A DNA stretch of 64,000 bases from positions 2,004,702 through 2,068,701 of the forward strand of contig OU696580.1 in the NCBI GenBank assembly GCA_916048095.2, read 5' to 3'. This DNA comes from Sacculina carcini (taxonomy: Eukaryota; Arthropoda; Thecostraca; Sacculinidae). Below the pieces are notes generated by a model. It did not search any database and was not told the DNA's origin. It worked only from the letters and a program-made list of their open reading frames with translations. Numbering within the stretch: position 1 is the first letter of the stretch; each line of letters opens with the position of its first letter. Below, one piece after another: positions 11,255-20,892 of this stretch. Position numbers and translations under genes: made by a program.

Positions 11255-12499
11255 TCAATCCACATCTTCCAGCTTCAATATCTCGTTAACCGTCTCGAGA
11301 ATATTATCAAAAGCCATGGCAGGCGAAAGCAGATCCCGACTCAACGGCTGCATATTGCTCGGCGCATGAGCGGCACTGATCAACGGATGAGAATCGACCC
11401 CGGTGCGCACATGCACACTCACACACCGCTGTCGCTCGTTGTCCGCAATAAAATCCTGCTCCTTTTGCAGTCGGCTATTGTGGAGGTTGGCGCCTAGCAC
11501 GTCCACGCTCGGATTGTCGCCGATACAATAAACGGAGCGCAAATGAATGGATTCCTGTTGCCCATCGGAGCCGTCGCCCTGAGGTCTCATATCGCTGGCG
11601 ATACGATTCAGCGCGTCGATAGCGTACTGATACGTGATGGCGTACGGCTTGCCGACCATATGTGTGTACTGCAACTGCACGCCGCCTGTCAAACGCGAGT
11701 ACAACGTCTCGAGGCACGTGAGAAACGCTCCGTGGCCCAGCCGCGCATTCTCCGCCTCGGACATCCACTGCAGATCGGCGCTGCACGCGATCACCGGCAA
11801 TTGACGTTGCTGCGGTGGAGGCGGCAGCCTGTGTCGGGCCGTCATTTGGCCGTCCGTCAGAAGCGCGTCGACGATCAGCTGCAATGCAGTCTCCCAGCGC
11901 ACCGGTTCCTGCAGCAGCAACAGCGCGCCGACTGAGCGCGGCCGCTTGGAGTCGGCCGACTGCGCTCCCGACGCCGTGTGGGCGGCCAGGCGTTGGCGTC
12001 GCCGCAGATCCATCACGTCCAGCGATGGCTGCGAGGTGCGCACGTTTTCCAGCGTGCATAGACGCTTGAAGCCGACGCTGGAGGCCATGTGACGGGCGTT
12101 CTGCTGGCCACAGACAAGCACACGTCGGTCGTCGAACTCAGACGCCAGCCATTCCAGCGGAGAATGGCCCATCACCACTTGGTTGTGCGTGACGCGAACG
12201 TTGAGTAGCTGCGACAACTGTTGGGCGCGTGTCTGCGAGTCGCAACTGTTGGAGTTGGTGATGAAAACAGTGGGCACTACGAACTGACCGTCGACAACGT
12301 TGATGAGACGCTGAAAGGCTGGCACTGCCTCGTCGATCACCGAAGAGCCGCGAACAACGACCCCGTCAATATCGACCAAAAGACCGAAGCCAGGAGGTCG
12401 GTCTAGCGATGACGAACAATAGCCGTTCAACTTCGATACATTGACATTATTGGTTCTACAGAGATACCTGATCACTGAGCTCTTAAAAAGAGTGCACAT
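11255..12499 (-). CDS. HDHD5: HDHD5/CECR5-like HAD-superfamily hydrolase
   Basis: 414 residues from the ATG at 12499, similar to HDHD5 (about 420), in a single exon. HAD motif I D-x-D is at about residues 43-45 (V-D-I-D-G-V). The loop-II Thr is in F-I-T-N-S-N-S, the motif III Lys in G-K-P, and motif IV is G-D-N-P-S-V-D. This matches the CECR5 branch, which is close to the NagD-type hydrolases. Substrate and physiological role are not established for the family. The N-terminus (about residues 1-35) is basic/hydroxylated and could target mitochondria. A longer frame upstream to 12583 lacks an ATG. A ~50-residue low-complexity, Arg/Ala/Pro-rich segment sits in mid-protein. Confidence 0.93.
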   Translation of the reverse strand: MCTLFKSSVIRYLCRTNNVNVSKLNGYCSSSLDRPPGFGLLVDIDGVVVRGSSVIDEAVPAFQRLINVVDGQFVVPTVFITNSNSCDSQTRAQQLSQLLNVRVTHNQVVMGHSPLEWLASEFDDRRVLVCGQQNARHMASSVGFKRLCTLENVRTSQPSLDVMDLRRRQRLAAHTASGAQSADSKRPRSVGALLLLQEPVRWETALQLIVDALLTDGQMTARHRLPPPPQQRQLPVIACSADLQWMSEAENARLGHGAFLTCLETLYSRLTGGVQLQYTHMVGKPYAITYQYAIDALNRIASDMRPQGDGSDGQQESIHLRSVYCIGDNPSVDVLGANLHNSRLQKEQDFIADNERQRCVSVHVRTGVDSHPLISAAHAPSNMQPLSRDLLSPAMAFDNILETVNEILKLEDVD

Positions 12500-12789
12500 A
12501 TTGAGATTCGCCCAAAATACGACGCTAAAAATTAAGCCCGTCCCTCCAGCGGTAACAAAAGACGAAAAACAGCAAACGAACACAAAACAACGCGCACAAA
12601 ATCACAAGCACGCTTCCCACTCACATTTGTATTATTTCGAAACCCATGCTAAAAATTTCAAGATTTTTAAGAATAAAATATCATTTTATAAATTGTTCTT
12701 AATTCAATTATTCATATTGTGCTTTGTCTAAAATAAATACATAATTTTGATTATATCAATTTAAGCAATACTTGTATAGAACCTGATAG
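12500..12789. other. Upstream region of the HAD gene
   Basis: AT-rich sequence between the HAD start codon and a LINE tail. I see no feature beyond the presumed promoter. Confidence 0.35.
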
Positions 12790-13190
12790 ATAGATTAACA
12801 ACAACAACAACAACAACAATGTATTTGTATAGCGCTCACACAGAAACAAGCGCGAAAGAGACAACAATTAGAAACAACAGTACACGATATCAAGATGTGA
12901 GAAAAGAAGTAGAAAATTCACAGAAAGAAATTTTTTTCAATAATAATGGAGATAAATAAAATGAAAATAAGTAAAAACATAAGTAATTGTAAATTAGAGT
13001 CATAGGGAAGCGTAAGGTGTAAGAGTGCGAGAAGTGGGATCAAAAGATTTATCAAAAAGAGATTTACGAAGTGAGGAGGAAAATCTACTAAAGGATGAAG
13101 AGGAAGTGATTGAGGAAGGAAGATCATTGTAGACCCGAGGCGCATAGAAAGAAAAGGATTTTGCGGACCAAGGTGACTCGTTGATAGCGC
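12790..13190 (-). mobile_element. LINE B-type 3' end fragment
   Basis: On the minus strand this encodes the last ~65 residues of a LINE RT C-terminal domain: a W-S-A-K-S-F...Y-A-P-R-V-Y-N motif, and a stop near 13000. A 3' UTR and a (TTG)n tail at 12797-12820 follow. The stretch next to the tail shares GTTGTCTCTTTCGCGC with the 3' UTR of LINE B near 6150-6170, so it is the same subfamily. It is truncated at about 13190, next to a (GATA)n run at 13191-13215. Confidence 0.75.
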
Positions 13191-13435
13191 GATTGATAGA
13201 TAGATAGATAGATGATAGACATGTATAGATTCTGGACCAACGTATAGAACGTATAGAATTACTTTCAACATTAAAAAATATACTGCCGACCTAGCAGCCG
13301 AAATCAATAATTAATATAGAAATATCAGCATGCGTATTACAAAATGAATTTGTTCAGGGAAATTTCATGAATTTTCTTTCTGTCTTCCTAACCTTACGTA
13401 ACCTTACGGCGTTACTGGACGCAGGCCTAGTCGGC
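13191..13435. repeat. (GATA)n microsatellite and AT-rich spacer
   Basis: A short GATA/GATG run at 13191-13215 lies at the truncation point of the adjoining LINE fragment. The rest shows nothing recognisable. Confidence 0.5.
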
Positions 13436-13437
13436 CT

Positions 13438-13985
13438 ATATGTCCAGATCTTCATCACAATACAAATCTTGTTGGCGAGTGGCGGCAATAAATTTCGCCA
13501 GGGGATCATGTCTAATTTCTTGTTTACTCCACCACTTATCTAGTCGCTTTTCAAATGATGCAATATCTGGAGCCTCTACAATAATATTCGGCAAACTATT
13601 CCATACATCCACTACCCTCACGGAAAAAGACTTTTGCCGCCTTCTAGTTCGACATCTGGGCATAATTACCTTCATACAATTTCCTCGAGTCACTCCTTCG
13701 TTTTTCTCAAATCTCATATTCACGTCCTTGTCATATTTGTTATTCATAATTTTGTACATCTCGATCATGTCTCCTCTCATTCTCCTATACAACATGGTAG
13801 GCAGCTGCAACAATCGTAACCTTTCTTGGTATGTCATACCATGTAAACCGGGAATATTCTTAGATGCTCTCCTCAAGACATTTTCAATGGCAGTTACATC
13901 CTTTTTCAGGTACGGAGACCAAACTGCCTGACCGTATTCCAGGTGAGGTCTCACTAAATTCTCACTTCGCAGATTGTCTTCGATC
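13438..13985 (-). mobile_element. CR1-like LINE RT C-terminal fragment
   Basis: A ~172-residue open frame reads L-E-Y-G-Q-A-V-W-S-P, then Y-x-E-R-L-R, R-R-M-R-G-D-M-I-E and V-W-N-S-L-P. This is the conserved thumb/C-terminal region of CR1/Rex-type LINE reverse transcriptases. It is a different lineage from LINEs A and B. The fragment is 5'-truncated near 13980, where a perfect 15-bp inverted repeat begins. The catalytic domain is absent. Confidence 0.85.
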
Positions 13986-14000
13986 AGACAATCTGCGAAG
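13965..14000. repeat. Perfect 15-bp hairpin at the LINE truncation point
   Basis: 13965-13979 and 13986-14000 are exact reverse complements around a 6-nt loop. The left arm is still readable as LINE sequence and the right arm is its mirror, consistent with an inversion at the 5' end of a truncated insertion. Confidence 0.7.
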
Positions 14001-14555
14001 CTGCAGTTATCGGTATTTGAGGAGAGACCCCAATACTCTCTCCTATTGGCCCGTCATTCACGTGGTTTTACGAGTCATGCGGGTTTTACGTCGTTGATTA
14101 CATTATCACCATGCGTGACAATCACCATATCATGGTCGAAACACGGGCTTTTCCATGCTTACGTTGCACAACTACTCTTGCAAAGTCAACCACTCTACGT
14201 CATGTGTGACCTTTCCGTCTGCGAAATCAACCAAACAACCTGTTTACATCGATAAATCTGCGCTTCGTGAAGCTGGGAAATACTGCAGTGAGATTGTATA
14301 TGCTTCGCTCAGTGCATGAAATCCCGACATGTGCCGAAATATCCCGGGTGGCTGCGTGTTTCTCGCGGCGTAATTTCCAGCCGCCAACTCCAATAGTTTG
14401 CTTACTCAGCACACTGACAAGCCGAATCAAGTCAACAACAAGAAATGAGCAGTATACTGCTCATACTCATACTGAGCTGTCTTCACACACTTTGTTTTCT
14501 GAAAGCGCAGCATAGCTTTCAAGACAACATTTTCTGAAGAGAACACTTGCTCACA
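14001..14555. other. Upstream region of the allergen-like gene
   Basis: No repeat or coding frame is recognised. It presumably contains the promoter and 5' UTR of the secreted protein gene at 14556. Confidence 0.35.
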
Positions 14556-15269
14556 ATGTTTGGCATCACTGTGTTGTTGCTGTTGGCAACACTGACATTC
14601 ACCGGCAACTGCTCCCAAACGTTCACTTGCAACCTGAGTGAGGCCACAGAGATTAACTTGTGCATCAAACAGCTACTGCTCAAAGCTCGCTCGAAGGTGA
14701 GTCAAAAAGCGGACCCTCTGCGTCTACCGGACCACGGCGACGGAGACCTCAGAGCTAGCGGCATTGTTATTCGCGGCCTGGCAGGTTATGACGTTCGCAA
14801 TGTGCAGCTGTCGTTCCCGCAAGATCGTCAAATATCGTTCAAGTCCACTATCGTGTGGCCAGCAATACACGGCGACCTGGATGTGCGGATAAAAAAGTGC
14901 AAATGGGTGTGTGCTCGAGTCAGCGCCAGTCCGCATGTGTCAATGGGCAGCACAAGCGGAACTCTGGAAACTCTGTTGACGGTCACCGTGGGAGCCGACG
15001 GCAGCATCAAGGTGACGCCGTCCGGAACCAGCATCTCGCTGCATCTGCCGCGAATCAGCGTGCGGGCCAACCTGAAGAACCGGGTGACACGAGTCATCAA
15101 CCGTCTTCTAGGAGATCCGGCCAGCAGGATCACCACCAAGCTCTCCAACAGGTGGTGGTCGAACAACCGTGGCAAAATCGAGGCCAAGGCCCGAGATGCG
15201 CTCAACAAGGCCATCGTTGAAGATGTGTCGCCGAAACTATCGCAGCTTCTTAGGATTCAGAGTGCGTGA
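14556..15269 (+). CDS. Secreted group 7 mite allergen-like (TULIP-fold) protein
   Basis: 237 residues in one exon. The N-terminus (about residues 1-19) is a typical signal peptide: a short start, then I-T-V-L-L-L-L-A hydrophobic core and a small-residue cleavage region. The mature part carries D-P-L-R-L-P-D-H followed by an amphipathic G-x-V-x-x-x-G-L repeat pattern. This recalls the D-P-[LIM]-x-[VL]-P-D-H region of the group 7 allergen family, which shares its fold with BPI- and JHBP-type lipid-binding proteins. That suggests an extracellular lipid-binding role. The C-terminal third is helix-like and basic. The ATG at 14556 directly precedes the signal peptide. AATAAA-type signals occur about 250 bp downstream. 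The family assignment is from motif similarity only. Confidence 0.7.
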   Translation: MFGITVLLLLATLTFTGNCSQTFTCNLSEATEINLCIKQLLLKARSKVSQKADPLRLPDHGDGDLRASGIVIRGLAGYDVRNVQLSFPQDRQISFKSTIVWPAIHGDLDVRIKKCKWVCARVSASPHVSMGSTSGTLETLLTVTVGADGSIKVTPSGTSISLHLPRISVRANLKNRVTRVINRLLGDPASRITTKLSNRWWSNNRGKIEAKARDALNKAIVEDVSPKLSQLLRIQSA

Positions 15270-15924
15270 AAAAAGCAATGTGTCGATCCAATCCTCAAAC
15301 AAGCGTTTCTAGAGTATGTGTTCAGTGTGTGTTAGCATGTCACGCTGTTAGACTTCAATTCTTCAGTTCCAGACTATTGACTATTTACAGACTTTATATA
15401 GAACGGTGATGCGTAATCTTTTTTCAGATTCGCCACTTATTAATAGGAGCCAACTCTTCATTTTCCACACAACAGCGATGATAAATCCTATACGCTCAAT
15501 TGTTCTGTCAAATAAAATGAAGATCACTTGATTGATAAAATACACTTGTCCTTCTTTCGGACCAGGTTCAGGGTTCAGTTGCGAGTATTGCCTTCATATC
15601 GGCACTACACTGTTCAACTTGATTGTGTCCAATTATCTTCTCTCTCTTTTCTTCCTGATCAGTTTCTCATCTCATCTTTCCTTCTATTATTATCTGATTT
15701 TTCAAAAATACATATATTTGTTCTTTTGTTGTTTTTTCATTTATGGATAGCAGTTCGCCTATGAGTTCTTCGTTTTCTATGTATGGTCGTTGAAAATTTG
15801 CATAGAAAAATGGATCTTCTAAATTCCGCACTTGGCAACCCCTGCATTTAACATCAGCGGGATGACGGTCAACTGACCTAACAAAAACACACGAGATTGC
15901 ACTTAGTTAACAGGAATTGAGTAT
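15270..15924. other. 3' region of the allergen-like gene
   Basis: AT-rich, with a possible AATAAA polyadenylation signal near 15510. No gene or recognisable repeat is visible. Confidence 0.35.
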
Positions 15925-15969
15925 GATGCAAATTAAATATTATTATTATTGATTACAGGTAAATACAGT
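15925..15969 (-). repeat. End of an older interspersed repeat, split by the LTR element
   Basis: Read on the minus strand, this stretch with its ATT-type tail continues the repeat at 20308-20545. The uninterrupted order is visible in the related copy at 44885-45150. It shows where the LTR element landed. Confidence 0.7.
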
Positions 15970-16307
15970 TGTAATCGAATAAATGCCGGGAAAAAAAAAC
16001 TTTCACATATATATTGCACGAGTCAGATGATGATGATGATGATGATTAGATGCATGTGCTAGCAGCAAATCACAGAACCAACCAACAGACACAAAAACCC
16101 AACAACCAAAACCACACTCTTATTCACCAAGCAGTCACACACCCTCCTTCCACAAACGCTTAACACCAACCCCCCTCGCCGTTCGCCACATACCTCCTGT
16201 TCCCACTCCACACCATGTCAACACACGTACACTCACAAACAATCGTAACCGCGCACACACATCCAAAGCCCACTAGATACATATTTCCAACGCAATTATA
16301 CACCACA
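15970..16307 (-). repeat. 3' LTR
   Basis: 338 bp, one A shorter than the 5' LTR in the run near 15991. It is preceded on the coding strand by a short G-rich stretch that could serve as the polypurine tract. Confidence 0.92.
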
Positions 16308-16368
16308 CGCCCCCATGATATCAAAATCATTTTAAACACTAGTATTAAACATCAACATACAAAAACAG

Positions 16369-19212
16369 TTAGTCACATATATAATCTTGCATCCATCTCG
16401 GCTGCCGCCGTTCTCTTGTCGACCTCCGTATCTGTTGCTCAGGCTCGGACTCTTCTGCGGCAGTCTCTGAACCTTCTGTGGCAGTCTCTGACTCTGTTTG
16501 ACCTTCGTCTTCAGACTCTTCGCGCAAGCGCCGAATGTCGAGTACGTGACGAGGCACACCGTCCACATCCACATTATTATCTGATGTTACGTTTGTCACT
16601 TGTCCACGATTCCAATACGTTGTACAGCGCGCCCCCGGAGGTTTTATCCACACATCGTCACCCACGCGCCACATACTCTTTGAAGCTTCCGCCGCTTCTA
16701 CAGGAACCGATGGATGCCTCCACTTGTACCGGTACAATCCATTGGCAGGCGATGAATTCGCGTCCGCTGATGTTTTCGGAGCCAGATTATACCAAAATAA
16801 TGCGTCATTCGGTGTTGTCTGACAACGTTCAGCCATTCTCTTGATCGTTCGGTGGTTTCTTTCGACGATTCCGTTTCCTGACGGCTTGTAGGCCGCTCTA
16901 TATCGTCGCTGCACGCCCCATTTCTGACATAGCTCCGCCAGCCGAACAGACCTGAATGTTCTGCTGTTATCCATGAGTAGTTCGTTCACCGGTCCTCGCT
17001 CCTGGAACAGCTCCTCAAAGACTCGCCCAACATCCTCGCAGTTCTCCGACCGAACTCGCCTCCAAATCGCAAATCTGCAAGGTCCGGAGTCCACTATAGT
17101 CAAATAACATTGACCCCTGTAGTGAGTTGTGTCCACCGCCAACCGACTCCAATTATCATTCACACCTAGTTCACCCGGCACGTGACGTACTGGAGCTGGA
17201 TCAATCATTTGGCACTGCTTGCATTGCCGCACACACTTCTCTACGTCGGATCTCGTGGTTCTCGGGTCCACCATCTGGGCAAGCGACAACGTCCTGTCAA
17301 CTCCAAAATGATGCCGGGAGTGCATCTCACTCAAGGTCACTGCACACACACTAGGTACTCCGAGCGTAGGCTTCAACCACGACTTTGGCACTCGTGTCAA
17401 TCGATCCGCCTTGTTCATCGACGATGGAGTATATTTCACAATGAGTTCAACGCCCAGCTCATTGATGATGTCACGCAGAATCGATATCCTCCTCCTCACT
17501 AGCACTTCTGACAAACCTTTTATTTTTATTCTCGCCTCATCCTCAAGCACACTCCTCAACCACTTCGCAACTGTGACGGAATCCGTCATAACCTCAATGA
17601 GTTTCAATCCCCATTTTATAGCGAGAGTAACACCTTTAATCACAGCCTCCAGTTCCGCCAGGTTGATATGGCTCGCGTCATCCCGTTTGCGCAGCCAAGC
17701 TGCATCTTCTACCAGTTTACCTCCAATCTCTACCACAACACCCTGGGCCAAACTACTGGCGTCACACCACACTCTTCCTCGATAAACTGGTGACACATGA
17801 AAATCACCCTTCACCGGGTCATCAGCTTTCACTCTGTCCAGTATTTCCATCAACAACTTTTGAGCTCTAGGTCCTACTCTATCATTCCACCTATTCCCAT
17901 CACTTATCCGCTTAACGTAGCTGCAGGCTACGCGAAGCCATCCACAGATTGGATAGTGCCCTACCAAGCGGCCGCACGCTGAAAACAGCTCTCGCTTTGA
18001 CATGTTCTCTCCATTCCCCAGCACTGGCAGTGTGTTCCCTCTACTGAATTGTAGAGCTCCTCCAGGATGACTCCGCCCAATAACTAGTCCGAGTAGTCTG
18101 CCACCATCGAGAGATTCAGGCGGCTTGGTTTCCAATCCAAATTTCGCCAGATGCGCTATCACTTCCTCTACCGATACAATCTCCTCGTTGACAATGACGT
18201 CGTCGATATAACTATCGGTGCCGGCTTTCACGACGTCATTTTGCGCCAATACCGTTTTCAAGATACTCGACATAATCTTCGGTGCTGCATTTAACCCAAA
18301 GCCAAGTCTGGTTAAATAATATATCCTTCCTAGGTAATTCACCCTTTGATAATGCCACAACGACTCGTCTATGTGCACCTGAAGGTATGCTGATTTCAGG
18401 TCGACAAGTTTCAATCTCTGTGGTAGCAGTCGCCATTTCCGCAAAGTCTCGGTGCAAACCGCGGCGTCGGGCCCCGGGTGACACTGTACGTACTCATTCA
18501 ATTCTCGATAGTCGAGAACTGGTCGTACCTTACTCTTGTTAGCTTGAACAACAGCCATTAACGGTAGCACTCCTTTAGAGCAAGACTGATCAGGACACTC
18601 TTTCAAATAACCATTGATTATCCATTGATCAAGTTCTTCTCTCCATTTTATGCTCACGGCTTCATCCTCTACACTACTGTACGCCCCAACTGTATTTTTC
18701 AGGGCTGGTGGAGACGTACATTTCCAATTCCACTTAGCCTTCCACTTCCCCTCAGAGAAGATAGCCGTGAAGTCTTTGTCTGTGAGAGTTAACCTGTCAT
18801 TTTTCCTGGTGTTAACTTTACAAATCGAACTAACAGTAGTTTCCCCACGACATTCATCAAAAAATCTAATTTTCCCTTGCTTCCACTCGACTCCCCCCGC
18901 CAGCCCAATGAAGTCAATTCCTGCCACTACATCAACACTTTCTAAAAGCTTATTCATAACAACACAATCCACTGACCTTGTGACATTCTGAAGTGTGATC
19001 AACACGGATGCTTCTCCCATACAACGCGCTTCATGACCATCCACTCCGACCACTCGTCCTTGCCACGAATTGACACGACCCGACATCCAGGAACCAACGA
19101 CAGATTTGGAGCAACCAGTGTCCACCAATATTCGCGCAGGACGACCATCAACGAATCCATCAACTATCGGAAGCGCCGTTGCTACTGGGTGTGAGAAACT
19201 TCCGGCGCACAA
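16369..19212 (-). CDS. Pol polyprotein of the LTR element (PR-RT-RNaseH-IN)
   Basis: About 947 codons, overlapping the end of gag by ~30 nt in the -1 frame with no ATG, so expression probably needs frameshifting. Domains in order: an aspartic protease with D-T-G near residue 31; an RT with R-P-V-L-D-Y-R-E-L-N and catalytic Y-I-D-D near residue 335; RNase H beginning around V-W-C-D-A-S; and an integrase with an H-H/C-C zinc site and D, D, E residues (V-D-T, M-D-N-S, V-E-R-N). The C-terminal tail is acidic then basic. The frame is intact. I did not find a canonical slippery heptamer in the overlap. Confidence 0.88.
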   Translation of the reverse strand: MCAGSFSHPVATALPIVDGFVDGRPARILVDTGCSKSVVGSWMSGRVNSWQGRVVGVDGHEARCMGEASVLITLQNVTRSVDCVVMNKLLESVDVVAGIDFIGLAGGVEWKQGKIRFFDECRGETTVSSICKVNTRKNDRLTLTDKDFTAIFSEGKWKAKWNWKCTSPPALKNTVGAYSSVEDEAVSIKWREELDQWIINGYLKECPDQSCSKGVLPLMAVVQANKSKVRPVLDYRELNEYVQCHPGPDAAVCTETLRKWRLLPQRLKLVDLKSAYLQVHIDESLWHYQRVNYLGRIYYLTRLGFGLNAAPKIMSSILKTVLAQNDVVKAGTDSYIDDVIVNEEIVSVEEVIAHLAKFGLETKPPESLDGGRLLGLVIGRSHPGGALQFSRGNTLPVLGNGENMSKRELFSACGRLVGHYPICGWLRVACSYVKRISDGNRWNDRVGPRAQKLLMEILDRVKADDPVKGDFHVSPVYRGRVWCDASSLAQGVVVEIGGKLVEDAAWLRKRDDASHINLAELEAVIKGVTLAIKWGLKLIEVMTDSVTVAKWLRSVLEDEARIKIKGLSEVLVRRRISILRDIINELGVELIVKYTPSSMNKADRLTRVPKSWLKPTLGVPSVCAVTLSEMHSRHHFGVDRTLSLAQMVDPRTTRSDVEKCVRQCKQCQMIDPAPVRHVPGELGVNDNWSRLAVDTTHYRGQCYLTIVDSGPCRFAIWRRVRSENCEDVGRVFEELFQERGPVNELLMDNSRTFRSVRLAELCQKWGVQRRYRAAYKPSGNGIVERNHRTIKRMAERCQTTPNDALFWYNLAPKTSADANSSPANGLYRYKWRHPSVPVEAAEASKSMWRVGDDVWIKPPGARCTTYWNRGQVTNVTSDNNVDVDGVPRHVLDIRRLREESEDEGQTESETATEGSETAAEESEPEQQIRRSTRERRQPRWMQDYICD

Positions 19213-19952
19213 GTTTCTCCCATGAAGTTTTCCGACCTGCTAAAACATGATCTCGAGATATGGCCCGGTTTCCCACAAATCCAGCAAATTACATGCTTCG
19301 AATTATTATTCGTACACTGACGCATCAAGTGGGGGCCACCGCGTCGATAGCACTGCCGAATCTGACCGCGGCTGTCCTCAGGTGTCCTCTTGGTCGCATT
19401 TTTATCCCCACGCCGACCAATATTTGATGTCGTTTCATGTGTCATAGACAACACAGGTTCAGGCCGCTCCACGAGCTCAGACATCAATGCTCTGGCGCGG
19501 TCCACCACAGCTGACAAGGACGTCGCTTCAATGTTTGCCATTGCCCTCAGCTCTCTTGAGACAACTGATGGCAAGCCAACAACAAAAGCCCTCAGCAGCA
19601 CAGAATCAGACGTAATTCCTGCCTGCCTTGACAGTCTCCGCAGATCGGTCATGTAAACATCAACTGGCTCGTCACGCCATATGCGTCTCACAAACTGTTC
19701 ATACGCACTGAAGGGGTTGAGAGAAAACGCACTCTGAAGGGCCTTCTTGATGACTGCCACATCTTTCTTCTGTTCTGCACTCAGCTCTGTATAGAGAGCG
19801 AGTGCACTGCCTTCAAGAAACATTGGCAGTATCGTTTCCTCATCCTTCATCTCCTTCAGTTGCACCAGCAATTCAAACTTATCGATCTACTCTGTAACGC
19901 TGGACGATCCATCAAACGGACGTAGAACATCGGTCAGCTTAACACTCGCCAT
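19182..19952 (-). pseudogene. Gag of the LTR element, with an early stop codon
   Basis: The frame starts at the ATG at 19952 and is interrupted after 21 codons by TAG at 19887-19889. It is then open to 19182. The C-terminal part has one CX2CX4HX4C zinc knuckle, typical of nucleocapsid. The body is helical, as in Ty3-type Gag. The stop could be a disabling mutation of this copy. Apart from this stop the frame is clean. Confidence 0.85.
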
Positions 19953-19968
19953 ATTAGCCGAAATAGCT

Positions 19969-20307
19969 TGTAATCGAATAAATGCCGGGAAAAAAAAAAC
20001 TTTCACATATATATTGCACGAGTCAGATGATGATGATGATGATGATTAGATGCATGTGCTAGCAGCAAATCACAGAACCAACCAACAGACACAAAAACCC
20101 AACAACCAAAACCACACTCTTATTCACCAAGCAGTCACACACCCTCCTTCCACAAACGCTTAACACCAACCCCCCTCGCCGTTCGCCACATACCTCCTGT
20201 TCCCACTCCACACCATGTCAACACACGTACACTCACAAACAATCGTAACCGCGCACACACATCCAAAGCCCACTAGATACATATTTCCAACGCAATTATA
20301 CACCACA
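19969..20307 (-). repeat. 5' LTR
   Basis: 339 bp, TG...CA ended, nearly identical to 15970-16307. It contains a (GAT)n stretch and a C-rich (on +) segment. The first gag ATG is only 16 nt beyond its inner end, an unusually short leader. Confidence 0.92.
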
Positions 20308-20545
20308 ACAGTACTATGGGGGAAGAGTGCAAGTGTACTATTACCACCCTGCGGTGGCCCCATGAGTACTGGAAACACCCAAAGGTTGTAGAGAGAAAGA
20401 TACCCAAAAATAAAGAGAAAGAGAGTTCGAAAAAAAAATAACAATAAAGAATTCATCCGATAACACTTCATAATGTCACACTCCTCAATAAATAACAACA
20501 ATACACAATAATCAACTATATGTGATTCAATAAATGACATCAACA
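20308..20545 (-). repeat. Interspersed repeat (older host of the LTR insertion)
   Basis: Its reverse complement resembles 44885-45120. Shared landmarks are ATTTATTGAGGA, TGTTATCGGATGA, CGAACTCTCTTTCTC, ATGGGGCCACC and GGGTGGTAATAGT. The element continues on the far side of the LTR retrotransposon at 15925-15969. The class is unknown; an AT-rich trinucleotide tail suggests a retroposon 3' end. Confidence 0.7.
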
Positions 20546-20892
20546 ACAATCAAAAATACATAAATATACAAAATAGGGCAAAATACATTTCGATTGGTCT
20601 CCCGCGAAATAAAACAGAGTATATAGTCGATGATGGATAGAAACAGACATTCATGAATGTACTCGTATATTGCATTACATTAACATTGCATACACCATCA
20701 ACAATAAATGCAACATCATATATATTCTCCAAAAATTCGCATTTTCCAAAGCGACAACACTCAAAAATCCATCACAAACACTTCGCTCCGAGGCATATGA
20801 TTCTCACAAAGCGTACAATCCACAATATCCAGTGTGTAAAAGTCGAAAAGCCCTCTTGCGCGAGAACTTGTGCCAATTCCACGCTAAAGTCA

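Larger units (their letters stand above)
15970..20307 (-). mobile_element. Full-length LTR retrotransposon (PR-RT-RH-IN order)
   Basis: A 4.34-kb element bounded by two ~338-bp direct repeats beginning TG and ending CA. The same 5 bp, ACAGT, flank it at 15965-15969 and 20308-20312. Internal genes on the minus strand are gag then pol, with protease, RT, RNase H and integrase in that order, as in Ty3/mdg4 and BEL/Pao elements. There is no envelope-like frame: pol ends 62 bp before the 3' LTR. The LTRs differ by one A in a homopolymer in my reading, so insertion is recent. Gag nevertheless carries an early stop. Confidence 0.93.

Noticed and set aside
19182-19260. Canonical -1 slippery heptamer between gag and pol
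   Set aside because: The overlap is in the -1 frame, but no X-XXY-YYZ heptamer is present in the zero frame; the shift mechanism is left open.
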